Shown here: positions 24,505 to 32,263 of the stretch, in pieces
Numbering within the stretch: position 1 is the first letter of the stretch
Layout of the letters: each line of letters begins with the position of its first letter
Assembly: GCA_965206025.1 (NCBI GenBank)
Contig: CBDBIU010000005.1
Location: 1,736,001-1,800,000, forward strand
DNA length: 64,000 nucleotides
Direction of reading: 5' to 3'
From: G963668345 sp965206025
GTDB taxonomy: Bacteria > Acidobacteriota > Terriglobia > Bryobacterales > UBA6623
Position numbers and translations under genes: made by a program
The notes under the pieces: generated by a model
Database searches by the model: none
What the model saw: only the letters and a program-made list of their open reading frames with translations
What the model was told of the DNA's origin: nothing

Positions 24505-25614
24505 ATGGCAGCCGAGGATCTCGAATTCTTACGCGAAGCGCTCGATCTGGCGCGAAAAGGCCGAGGCCTTGCCAGCCCGAATCCAATGGTCGGGGCGGTC
24601 GTGGTTGGCCCTGACGGAGATGTGCTCGGACGCGGCTTCCATACCTACGAGGCCAAGAAACACGCCGAAGTGGCGGCGCTGGAACAAGCCGGTGAAGCGG
24701 CCCGGGGAGCCACGCTGTACGTCAGTCTCGAACCCTGCCCCCGCCAAGGCCGGACGCCGCCGTGCACGGAGGCCATCGCCGCGGCCGGAATCGTCCGCGT
24801 GGTAGCGCCCATCGAAGACGAGCACCCCGCCGTTTCCGGAAAGGGGTTCGCCCAGTTGAGAGATGCGGGTATCGAAGTCGAGCTGGCGCGGGAATTCGCC
24901 GAGCAAGCTCGCAAGCTCAACGAGGCGTTCTTTCGCTTCAGCAAAACCCGAAAACCCCTGGTCACCCTAAAAGCGGCCCTCACGCTGGACGGCAAGATCG
25001 CCGCGCCCGACGACAACACGGGTTGGATCACAAGCGAAGTCGCTCGGGCGCACGTACAGCAGGTGCGCCACGACCAGGACGCGATCATGACCGGAATCGG
25101 AACCGTACTGGCCGACGACTGCCTCCTGACGGACCGCTCCGGCCTCCCCAGGAGACGGCCCCTCCTAAGGGTGGTGGCGGATTCCCTGTTGCGGTTGCCG
25201 CTCGAATCGCGGTTAGTCGAGTCGTTCGCCGATGATCTGGTGGTCATGACGACGTCCGCGGCCCCCAGCAAGCGGCGAAAGGCGCTTGCGGAGCGGAGGA
25301 TTTCGGTACAGACGTTCGATGGAGAGCACGGGCGGGTCGATCTGAGGAAGGTTGTCGGTTGGCTGGGCGAGCAGCAGATCCTTTCACTGCTGATCGAAGC
25401 CGGGTCGAAGCTGAACTGGGCGGCGCTCGATTCGGGCATTGTCGACAAGACGCTCTTGTATTACGCTCCTAAGATATTGGGCGGCGTTGATTCGCTGCCC
25501 CTGGCGGGAGGAGTAGGCCGGCGCAGCCGTGCGGGCGCCATTCAGCTTTCGAACGTGCGGACTTTTCCGGTCGGCCCCGACGAGTTTGCCGTGGAGGCTT
25601 ACTGGCAACGATGA
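24505..25614 (+). CDS. ribD: bifunctional riboflavin deaminase/reductase
   Basis: Encodes 369 residues, the usual RibD length. The N-terminal zinc deaminase domain has KHAEVAALEQA and EPCPRQGRTPPC, the His and two Cys ligands with the catalytic Glu. The C-terminal NADPH reductase domain starts near KPLVTLKAALTLDGKIA and includes LLIEAGSKLNWAAL and YYAPKILGG. The protein converts 2,5-diamino-6-ribosylamino-pyrimidinone phosphate in two steps towards lumazine. ribE follows after a 175-bp gap filled by a family C element. I see no FMN riboswitch upstream. Confidence 0.95.
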   Translation: MAAEDLEFLREALDLARKGRGLASPNPMVGAVVVGPDGDVLGRGFHTYEAKKHAEVAALEQAGEAARGATLYVSLEPCPRQGRTPPCTEAIAAAGIVRVVAPIEDEHPAVSGKGFAQLRDAGIEVELAREFAEQARKLNEAFFRFSKTRKPLVTLKAALTLDGKIAAPDDNTGWITSEVARAHVQQVRHDQDAIMTGIGTVLADDCLLTDRSGLPRRRPLLRVVADSLLRLPLESRLVESFADDLVVMTTSAAPSKRRKALAERRISVQTFDGEHGRVDLRKVVGWLGEQQILSLLIEAGSKLNWAALDSGIVDKTLLYYAPKILGGVDSLPLAGGVGRRSRAGAIQLSNVRTFPVGPDEFAVEAYWQR

Positions 25615-25769
25615 CTGGGAGAGTGTCTGAGACAAGACTTCATGATCGTCTTTGCAGGATGTACTCGGCTTGACAGCGACGTGGTGCACGCTTTCAGCGT
25701 GCTGTGTCGGACTTTCCAGCCCGACATTTCCGAATCCACCCCGGACGCTGGTCGGAGACACAGGCTAGG
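25615..25769. repeat. repeat family C, diverged copy between ribD and ribE
   Basis: Its outer parts match 5512-5668 in inverse orientation (gtctgagacaagacttcatg; cccgacatttccgaatcca), while the central 'tactcggcttgacagcgacg' matches in direct orientation, so the centre is flipped. Ends and central stem have decayed. It begins at the base after the ribD stop and ends about 20 bp before ribE. Confidence 0.7.
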
Positions 25770-25789
25770 GCTCCAGTTTCAAAATTCCA

Positions 25790-26437
25790 ATGTTTACGGG
25801 CATCATCGAAGAGACCGGCGCCGTTGAGTCGCTCGATCATCAGAGCTCCGGCGCTCGGATGACGATTGGGGCCGAATTGGTCCTCTCGGATTTGGCGGTC
25901 GGGGGAAGCATCGCGGTCAGTGGCGTTTGCCTGACGGCGGTCGAACTCTCGGGCAAATCGTTCTCGGCCGACTTGGCCCCGGAAACGCTCGAGCGAACCT
26001 CACTGGGGGATCTCGAAAAGGGCTCGCGAGTGAACCTGGAGCGGCCGTTGTCGCCAAGCGGGCGCTTGAGCGGCCACTTCGTCCAAGGACACGTCGATGG
26101 GACGGGGGAACTGCTATCGCTGGAGGCGATCGGCGACGAGAACTGGTGGCTGCGCATCCGTGTTCCTCAGCCCTTGCTGCGCTACTTGGTTTACAAGGGC
26201 AGTATCGCCATCGATGGCATCAGCCTGACGATCGCGGAGCTCACCGACGACGTGCTAAGCGTAGCCGTGATTCCTCACACCTACGAGGTCACTTCGCTTC
26301 ACGGCCTTCGCCCCGAATCGAAGGTCAACCTGGAATGCGACGTCATTGCCAAGCACGTCGAGCGGCTTCTGGAGACAATGAATCTCCCGGCGAAGTCGTC
26401 GCTGCAAGTCAAGGATCTCGAGGAGCAAGGGTTTTGA
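25790..26437 (+). CDS. ribE: riboflavin synthase alpha chain
   Basis: Encodes 215 residues starting MFTGIIEETGAVESL, the invariant opening of the family. It is built of two lumazine-binding repeats, each with a VGGSIAVSGVCLTAVEL-type or GSIAIDGISLTIAEL-type motif and an adjacent GHFVQGHVDGTG or IPHTYEVTSLHGL segment. The enzyme dismutates two 6,7-dimethyl-8-ribityllumazine molecules to riboflavin. Its place after ribD supports a riboflavin transcript, though ribBA and ribH are not in the window. An IS1380 insertion lies 130 bp downstream. Confidence 0.95.
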   Translation: MFTGIIEETGAVESLDHQSSGARMTIGAELVLSDLAVGGSIAVSGVCLTAVELSGKSFSADLAPETLERTSLGDLEKGSRVNLERPLSPSGRLSGHFVQGHVDGTGELLSLEAIGDENWWLRIRVPQPLLRYLVYKGSIAIDGISLTIAELTDDVLSVAVIPHTYEVTSLHGLRPESKVNLECDVIAKHVERLLETMNLPAKSSLQVKDLEEQGF

Positions 26438-26567
26438 ATTCCCTTCACGCAAGTATTGCTCACAGGAACACTGTGTCGTTGAAATGCGCGCTTAAATCAA
26501 ATGTACGAAACTCTCGCCTCGTCGCCATATCGAGAGGCATGACCAATGGAAAGCAACATCCATTCAC

Positions 26568-28233
26568 CCAGGATTTCCGTTTTGGCCTTGGCACGGCCAC
26601 AGTATACATCCGCGCCGGCCCGAATGCCACGTCTTTTCGCGCTGAACCCTGCACATCCCCTCCGCCGGTAGGCGCCAGGGCTCGTCCGTCCGCTCACAGA
26701 CGTTGATTGCGCGGCCTGAACGGCGCTGCGGCCGACACTGCTCCCTGCCAAACCTTTTTGGAGCCGAAAACTGTTGATCCTAGCCCGGTCAACGCTACCC
26801 GCTCGGCAGCGGCAGCGCCCAGATCCTGTGCAGCATGTCACCGAACAGCCGCCGGTTCAGATGCCCCTCGGCCAGCAGCAACCAGTAGTAGCGGGCATGC
26901 TTGACCAGCCGCCCGCCGGTCTTCATCAGCCGCTGCTGCAAGCTCGTCAGCGACCAGCTCTTGATGCTTGGTGGCAGTCCCAGCCGCCGCCACAGGTTGC
27001 CGAGGTTGTAAGCCAGGACGCTGAGTTGCAAGCGAACTTCGTTCGCGCGAAAACGATGGCACGACAACCGTGTCCAATTCGTGGCCTGCTTGCCTTCCTT
27101 GATCCACTGCTCGGCCGTGCCGCGCTTGTTGTAAAAGCGCACCACCGAGCGACTGGGCCGGGTCATGTTGGTGACGATGAAGCCGGGTTGCGCGAACAGT
27201 TCGCCCGGGTGGTGCTCAACCTTCGCTACGATGCGCCGCGGTTTGCTCCAACTGGCGGCCTGATAGCGGAAGCTCTTGTAGCGCACCAGGGGCTTGGCGC
27301 TCGGCCTGCCCGGTGGCCGAAACAGGATGTCCTCGATCTCCAACTCCAGGCTCTTGTTGGCCGGAATGCGAATGGCGTACTGTACTCCGCGTTCCTCCGA
27401 AGCCTCATAAACCTCCGGCTTGGCAAAGGCCGCATCGCCCCGGAAGGCGACCTGCTTGCCCGCAGCCTGTTGGCGCTCGATCTCCGGCAACAATAGCTCA
27501 TCCCAGTCGTCGGCGCTGTGCACGTTGCCTGGACGCAGCTTTGCAGCGAGGCAATCACCATGACCGTTGAACAAAAGCAACGGATGGTAGCAGACCGACT
27601 CGAAGTGTCCGTTGTAGGCACTGCCTTCCTGTTGGCCATGGACCGGACTCTCGGTGGAGTCCATGTCCAGAACGACCCGCTCGGAGTCGTCGAACGCCTC
27701 CGCTTGCCCGACCAGCTCTCGGTTCAGCGCCATCAGCCCCAGTAGATTCTCTTCGCTCGCCAGCATCTCCGTCTCGAAGCCGTGCAGCGTCGAGGTCAAG
27801 GCCGCACCGCGATCCCAGATCTTCTGCGAACCGATCAGCCGAAACGTCGGATCGATCGAAACCCGCTCGGCGTCGTTGAGGTCCTCGTAGCCCGCCAAGC
27901 GGCTGTAGACCGACTGCCGCAACAGATCAGCGAGCGTGAACTGCTTGTTTGTGCCTTGCCGGGAGTCGCTGAGATGCTCGTCAATCAGTTCTCCGAGACC
28001 GAGCCGTTCGTCCAGTTCGCGAACCAAAATCAGGCCACCATCAGAAGTGACGTGCGATCCCTGGAAATCGACTTTCAACAAGCCGTTGAAACTTAGCTGG
28101 AATGGCTTGGTTTGTTTTTCACCCATTGGGTGTTGGCCTCCATGGCGTCCTCATCGGGCTCTAGCCCCTATGAATAAAGACGCTCAAGGCCGCTGGAAGG
28201 TCGGGATGTCAAACATCAAATTGAAAATGCGGG
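26568..28233 (-). mobile_element. IS1380-family insertion sequence, copy b
   Basis: A 1666-bp element with imperfect inverted ends CCCGCATTTTCAATTTGA (at 28233, inward) and CCAGGATTTCCGTTTTGG (at 26568). It is flanked by TTCAC at 26563-26567 and 28234-28238, a perfect 5-bp duplication. It matches copy c in length and encoded protein; I noticed at least one base difference in the noncoding 3' part. Confidence 0.92.
26795..28126 (-). CDS. IS1380-family transposase (copy b)
   Basis: Encodes 443 residues, identical in sequence to the transposase of copy c. The catalytic residues lie in VVLDMDSTESPVHG, VAFRGDAAFAKPE and YNKRGTAEQWIKEGK. Intact and probably active, given the fresh target duplications around both copies. 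Large open frames on the opposite strand are shadows of this GC-rich gene. Confidence 0.93.
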   Translation of the reverse strand: MGEKQTKPFQLSFNGLLKVDFQGSHVTSDGGLILVRELDERLGLGELIDEHLSDSRQGTNKQFTLADLLRQSVYSRLAGYEDLNDAERVSIDPTFRLIGSQKIWDRGAALTSTLHGFETEMLASEENLLGLMALNRELVGQAEAFDDSERVVLDMDSTESPVHGQQEGSAYNGHFESVCYHPLLLFNGHGDCLAAKLRPGNVHSADDWDELLLPEIERQQAAGKQVAFRGDAAFAKPEVYEASEERGVQYAIRIPANKSLELEIEDILFRPPGRPSAKPLVRYKSFRYQAASWSKPRRIVAKVEHHPGELFAQPGFIVTNMTRPSRSVVRFYNKRGTAEQWIKEGKQATNWTRLSCHRFRANEVRLQLSVLAYNLGNLWRRLGLPPSIKSWSLTSLQQRLMKTGGRLVKHARYYWLLLAEGHLNRRLFGDMLHRIWALPLPSG

Positions 28234-29039
28234 TTCACAACCAGATCCTCTTCATGAGGTGGAAGCCCGCCTAGGGAACCTAGCCGTTCGGTTGGAGGAG
28301 CACGACAAACGCCTGGCCGATCATAGGGCTTACTTCACTACCCTCTCCTCGATAGTCGGCATTGTCTTCACAATCGTCGTCGCTAGCGGTTCTGTAATCG
28401 GCTACCTTCAGTTTTCAAATGAGAAGGCAGCCCTGGAGTCTTTCAAGCAGCAGGTGCGGGAGGATATCGAACAACAATTGGGCAAGGCGAAGGACTCATC
28501 AGAAATCGAGATCTTAACGGCAACCCGCGAACCTATCGAAGCGCCGATCCCTGCAACTTTCAGAGAAGGAAATCCGGAAATTCAGTTCACCGTGGCCTTC
28601 AGAAACAAGGGGCGATCAATAGCAAGGATGACCGTGGTCAAGGTCTACACGCAAGACCCCCTGGCGAAGGGTGAAGCCGGAAGGAGCGATGAGCCTGACT
28701 ATCCCTATGAATTCTCCTACCGCAAAGAGCACGGCAAACTCTTCTTCACCGAGTTGGCGCCGGGGGACGGGGACGACATGAGGTTCTGGTTTGCTGTTGA
28801 TAATTTGAAAAGCGAAAAAGACAGGAGCAGGCTGCTAGGCACGACCCACGATGTAAAAATGAAGGTATATTACGGCCTGGATCACACATCGGAACAGGAG
28901 TTTAAGATTAAGCTGCAATAGGTATCTTAATTCCCCTAGCAAATAGGGCGCCACGACTCGAGCGTGCCCGCGGCACGGCAAGACGGGAAGGAGCGACCCA
29001 AGGGCCTGTGCCCCCGCACAGCCCCGCGTTGAGCCGGTC

Positions 29040-30305
29040 TCAGTTCAGTCGGTAGTTGACCTCGACATTCGCCCTCACGGTCACCGGTTCACCGTCCTTC
29101 GTTCCAGGCTTGAATTCCCATTGGCGAATGGCTTTGATGGCGTTGTTGTCAAGCCCTTCATTCAAGCTTCTTATCACTTGAATGTTGTGGGCCTTTCCGT
29201 CCGGTCCGACCTCGACGGCGAGTACGACCTGGCCTTCTGTTTTCGCATCCTTGGCCTGGTCGGTGTAGTCGGGCTCGACCTTGCGGAGCAGCCTCGGTGC
29301 GCGTACTCCCTCTTCACTTGTTCTATACGCCCTGGGCCTTACCTCCGCAACTGACGTTTCGTGCGGTTGCGGGGTTTGAAGGGAACACGACGACAGAGCC
29401 AGTTGAACGGCTAGGGCGAAGCACCCAAAGATCGCTGCGAGCGAAACAGTGAATCGGACTTTAGACATAGGAGATCCCTTGAGAATGAGCGCTACGCGCT
29501 GCGTTAGGTGTGGTTTTCGAGAGAAGGGTAGGCCTGGGGAGGCCTGCACGTGTAGTCTGGCGCTCGCCATCTGAGCCAGCGCTTCGAGGTAGGGTTTTCT
29601 CGCCTGGGTCGTCTCGATGACCTGCCGGTCGACAAGCTGCTCCCGGGCCAACTGAATCCGGCCCAGCACCCACCAAATCGCCGGATGAAACCAGAGGAAA
29701 CCGCGGATGGCTTCTTCGAACAGCGTGAAAAGCCAATCGCTTCGTCTTACGTGCAGCAACTCGTGGCAGACGATCGCTTCTTGATGCTTCTCCTCCATTC
29801 TTAGAAAGCCTGCCGGGAGGAGAATGACGGGGCGGGACACTCCGAACGTCACGGGGCTTTGTATCTGTGCAGAGAGGCAAATTTGCGCACGGGCGCCTGT
29901 CAGAGAGGGGAGTTTTTCAATGAGGGCCGGAAGAGGCGAGATGCCGTGCGCCGTTTTCCGATAGGATCGCAGCCGAGCCAAGCCGATAGCCAACCAAGAC
30001 AGCCGGATCATCACCCCAACGCCAAGCGCAGCCAGAAGGAAGAAATCGATCTCGTAACCGACACCCGTCAAGACGAACTCGCTTTCTGCGCCACCCGCCT
30101 GAGCAACTTGCCCAGCGGGTGGTACCTGCCAGGTCTGTATGGCCGGCAGCAGCAAACAAGTTGCCAGCAGCACCTGCCAGTAGGCCAGCATGATTCGAGG
30201 ACGGCGGAAGCGCAGCAGGATGGGGAGAAGCGACCCGACGGCGACCAACACGGCGACCTGAAGGCTGTATCCCGCGATATTGTGTATCCAAAGGTTGGTA
30301 TCCAT
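29040..30305 (-). CDS. BlaR1-like M56 metallopeptidase with TonB C-terminal domain
   Basis: Encodes 421 residues. Four membrane helices (about 10-30, 38-55, 83-105 and a later one near 285-310) frame an M56 peptidase: zinc motif CHELLHVRRSDW, then LREQLVDRQVIE-type Glu/Asp downstream (ARE QLVDRQ). Here the sensor domain of BlaR1 is replaced by a TonB C-terminal domain (LRKVEPDYTDQAKDAKTEGQ ... AIRQWEFKPGTKDGEPV). It starts 3 bp after the BlaI gene, so the two form one unit. By analogy it may cleave the repressor in response to an envelope signal. A TonB-like tail suggests contact with an outer-membrane partner rather than a beta-lactam. Confidence 0.85.
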   Translation of the reverse strand: MDTNLWIHNIAGYSLQVAVLVAVGSLLPILLRFRRPRIMLAYWQVLLATCLLLPAIQTWQVPPAGQVAQAGGAESEFVLTGVGYEIDFFLLAALGVGVMIRLSWLAIGLARLRSYRKTAHGISPLPALIEKLPSLTGARAQICLSAQIQSPVTFGVSRPVILLPAGFLRMEEKHQEAIVCHELLHVRRSDWLFTLFEEAIRGFLWFHPAIWWVLGRIQLAREQLVDRQVIETTQARKPYLEALAQMASARLHVQASPGLPFSRKPHLTQRVALILKGSPMSKVRFTVSLAAIFGCFALAVQLALSSCSLQTPQPHETSVAEVRPRAYRTSEEGVRAPRLLRKVEPDYTDQAKDAKTEGQVVLAVEVGPDGKAHNIQVIRSLNEGLDNNAIKAIRQWEFKPGTKDGEPVTVRANVEVNYRLN

Positions 30306-30308
30306 CCT

Positions 30309-30683
30309 CTATTCGCCTTTCTGGATCATTCGCTTGATCTCTTCCAGATCTTTCTCTGACAGTCGGCGGTCTTCTACAAGGTGAACGAGCAGGGGGTGAG
30401 CCGACCCGCTAAATACCCGGTCGACGAACTCTCGTACCATCGCCCGCGTCACTTGGTCCTTGGGCCGGGACGCCTGATAGACGTAGGCGCGGTCCCGCCG
30501 GCGCTTCTTCAGGAACTTCTTCTGCTCCAGGATGTTCATCATCGTCATGACCGTCGTGTAGGCGATCTTGCGGCGTTTGAGAAGGACCTCGTAGACATCA
30601 CGCACGGTGGCCTTGCCCAGCTCCCAAACCACCTTCATGATCTCCAGTTCTTGGGCAGCTAAGATGGCCTTCCTGGAAGTCAT
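30309..30683 (-). CDS. BlaI/MecI-family repressor
   Basis: Encodes 124 residues. The winged helix starts AAQELEIMKVVWELGKATVR and continues through YEVLLKRRKIAYTTVMTMMN and LEQKKFLKKRRRDRAYVYQ, all diagnostic of BlaI/MecI. The C-terminal dimerisation helices hold the usual protease-sensitive region (MVREFVDRVFSGSAHPLLVH). It probably represses itself and the downstream peptidase gene through the palindrome overlapping its start codon. Confidence 0.92.
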   Translation of the reverse strand: MTSRKAILAAQELEIMKVVWELGKATVRDVYEVLLKRRKIAYTTVMTMMNILEQKKFLKKRRRDRAYVYQASRPKDQVTRAMVREFVDRVFSGSAHPLLVHLVEDRRLSEKDLEEIKRMIQKGE

Positions 30684-30698
30684 ACTAATACATTAGTA
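30683..30698. promoter_or_regulatory. probable BlaI operator
   Basis: TACTAATACATTAGTA is a perfect 7-bp inverted repeat with a 2-bp spacer, similar in form to BlaI/MecI boxes (TACTA / TAGTA arms). It begins at the last base of the repressor's start codon and occupies the place of a ribosome binding site, so the mRNA may be leaderless or a later start may be used. An additional 'gtactat' half site abuts it. Confidence 0.65.
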
Positions 30699-30790
30699 CT
30701 ATGAAGATAAGATTGTCGAGTGCCGGCGGCAACGAATGTGAGAAAACTTACGTGCGCAGTCGCGGATCGCGGGGGTCAACGCCGCCAGGA

Positions 30791-32263
30791 TCACAAGGTC
30801 CGAGCCAGTTCGACGGCTTTGAGCAGGGCGCGGGCCTTGTTCATCGTCTCGTCCCACTCTCTTTCGGGGTCGGAGTCGGCGACGATGCCGCCGCCGGCTT
30901 GGAGGTAGGCTTTTTTGCCCCGGACGACCATCGTGCGGATAGCGATACAGGAATTGAGATTCCCGGAAAAGTCCAGATACATCACGCTGCCGGAATAGAC
31001 GCCGCGCCGGGAAGGCTCGAGCTCGGCGATGATCTCCATGGCGCGGACTTTCGGGGCGCCGGAGACCGTACCGGCGGGGAAGCAGGCCATCAAGGTGTCG
31101 AAGGCGTCCATGTCGGGCCGCAGCTTGCCCTGGACGCTCGAGACGATATGCATGACGTGCGAATAGTATTCCAGGATCTCGAATTCGGGAACCTTTACGG
31201 TCGAATACTCGCAGACCCGGCCGACGTCGTTGCGGCCCAGGTCCACTAACATGACGTGCTCGGCCAGCTCTTTCTCGTCGGACAGTAGCTCTTCGCCCAG
31301 CTTGCGGTCTTCGGCCTCGGTCGCGCCGCGGGGCCGGGTCCCGGCGATCGGCCGGTAGTCGACTTGCCGGCCTTGGACGCGGACCAGCATTTCCGGCGAG
31401 CTGCCCAGAATCACGCTGTCATCGAGGTGCAGGTAGAACATGTAGGGCGAGGGGTTGACCATGCGCAGGGCGCGGTAGATCTGGAAGGGTGGGACGTTGG
31501 GCTCCATCTCGAGGCGTTGAGAGAGCACGACTTGGAAGACATCCCCGGCGAGAATATACTCCTTTGCCTTTTCGACCGATTTGCAATGGCGCTGCTTGCC
31601 GACGTTCGATTTCACTTCCAGGGGCTTGGTCGCCGGGCGTGTTCTGGGGGGGCGCAAAGGCCGCGCAAGAACTTTTTCGAGCCTCGCGATGCGCCGGCAG
31701 GCGTCCCGGTACCCCTGCCGCAGCCTGCCCTTCCACTCGTCGCAACGGACGTTTGAGATGGCGTGGATCTGATGCTTGACGTGATCGAACGCCAGCAGGG
31801 TAGTAAAGAACGCAAAGACCGCGTCGGGCATCTTGACGTCGTTCTTGCGAAAAGGCGGGACCTTGGGCTCGATCAGGCGAATCAGATCGTAGCCGGCATA
31901 CCCGACGGCCCCCGCCGAAAACGGAGGTAGTCCTTCGGTGCCAGCGGGACGAAATTCCTGCGTGATTTCCCGGAGAATCTCGATCACGTTGCCCCGGCGC
32001 CGAACGGTCTTGCCGCCGCGCTGAATCTCGACCCGCGTGCCGTTGGCGCGGACAATGAGAAACGGGTCAGCGCCCAAAAACGTGTAGCGGCCGATCTTCT
32101 CGCCGCCTTCCACGCTTTCGAGCAAAAAGGAATACTTGTTGCGCGCCGCCAGTTTCAGGTAGGCCGACACGGGTGTTTCAAGATCCGCCGTCAAGACCTT
32201 GTGCACGGGCACGACGTTGCCCTGCCGGGCGTGCTCCTCGAAGGCTTCGAAGTCGGGTGACAT
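30791..32263 (-). CDS. trpE: anthranilate synthase component I
   Basis: Encodes 490 residues. TrpE makes anthranilate from chorismate using ammonia from TrpG. Residues 1-200 hold the tryptophan-binding domain (FLLESVEGGEKIGRYTFLGADP). The chorismate-binding half has VFQVVLSQRLE, FYLHLDDSVILGSSPEMLVR, IAGTRPRGATEAED, GRNDVGRV, ACFPAGTVSGAPKVRAMEII and GYSGS-type YSGSVMYLDFSGN, and closes with AGGGIVADSDPEREWDETMN. Its ATG overlaps the TGA of aroDE by one base. trpG and trpD are not in the window. Confidence 0.93.
   Translation of the reverse strand: MSPDFEAFEEHARQGNVVPVHKVLTADLETPVSAYLKLAARNKYSFLLESVEGGEKIGRYTFLGADPFLIVRANGTRVEIQRGGKTVRRRGNVIEILREITQEFRPAGTEGLPPFSAGAVGYAGYDLIRLIEPKVPPFRKNDVKMPDAVFAFFTTLLAFDHVKHQIHAISNVRCDEWKGRLRQGYRDACRRIARLEKVLARPLRPPRTRPATKPLEVKSNVGKQRHCKSVEKAKEYILAGDVFQVVLSQRLEMEPNVPPFQIYRALRMVNPSPYMFYLHLDDSVILGSSPEMLVRVQGRQVDYRPIAGTRPRGATEAEDRKLGEELLSDEKELAEHVMLVDLGRNDVGRVCEYSTVKVPEFEILEYYSHVMHIVSSVQGKLRPDMDAFDTLMACFPAGTVSGAPKVRAMEIIAELEPSRRGVYSGSVMYLDFSGNLNSCIAIRTMVVRGKKAYLQAGGGIVADSDPEREWDETMNKARALLKAVELARTL

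Larger units (their letters stand above)
26546..28921 (+). pseudogene. single-pass membrane protein gene split by IS1380 copy b
   Basis: ATG 26546 (GAGAGG 8 bases upstream) opens the gene. After the sixth codon the IS begins at 26568, and the frame resumes at 28239. Removing the IS and one TTCAC copy gives MESNIHSQPDPLHEVEARL, then GNLAVRLEEHDKRLADH. The rest has one transmembrane helix (FTTLSSIVGIVFTIVVASGS), a coiled coil (ESFKQQVREDIEQQLGKA) and a beta-rich C-terminal domain to 28921, about 233 residues in the restored form. Function unknown. The remaining frame is clean, so the insertion is recent. GTG 28259 could allow expression of a slightly shortened protein. Confidence 0.75.
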
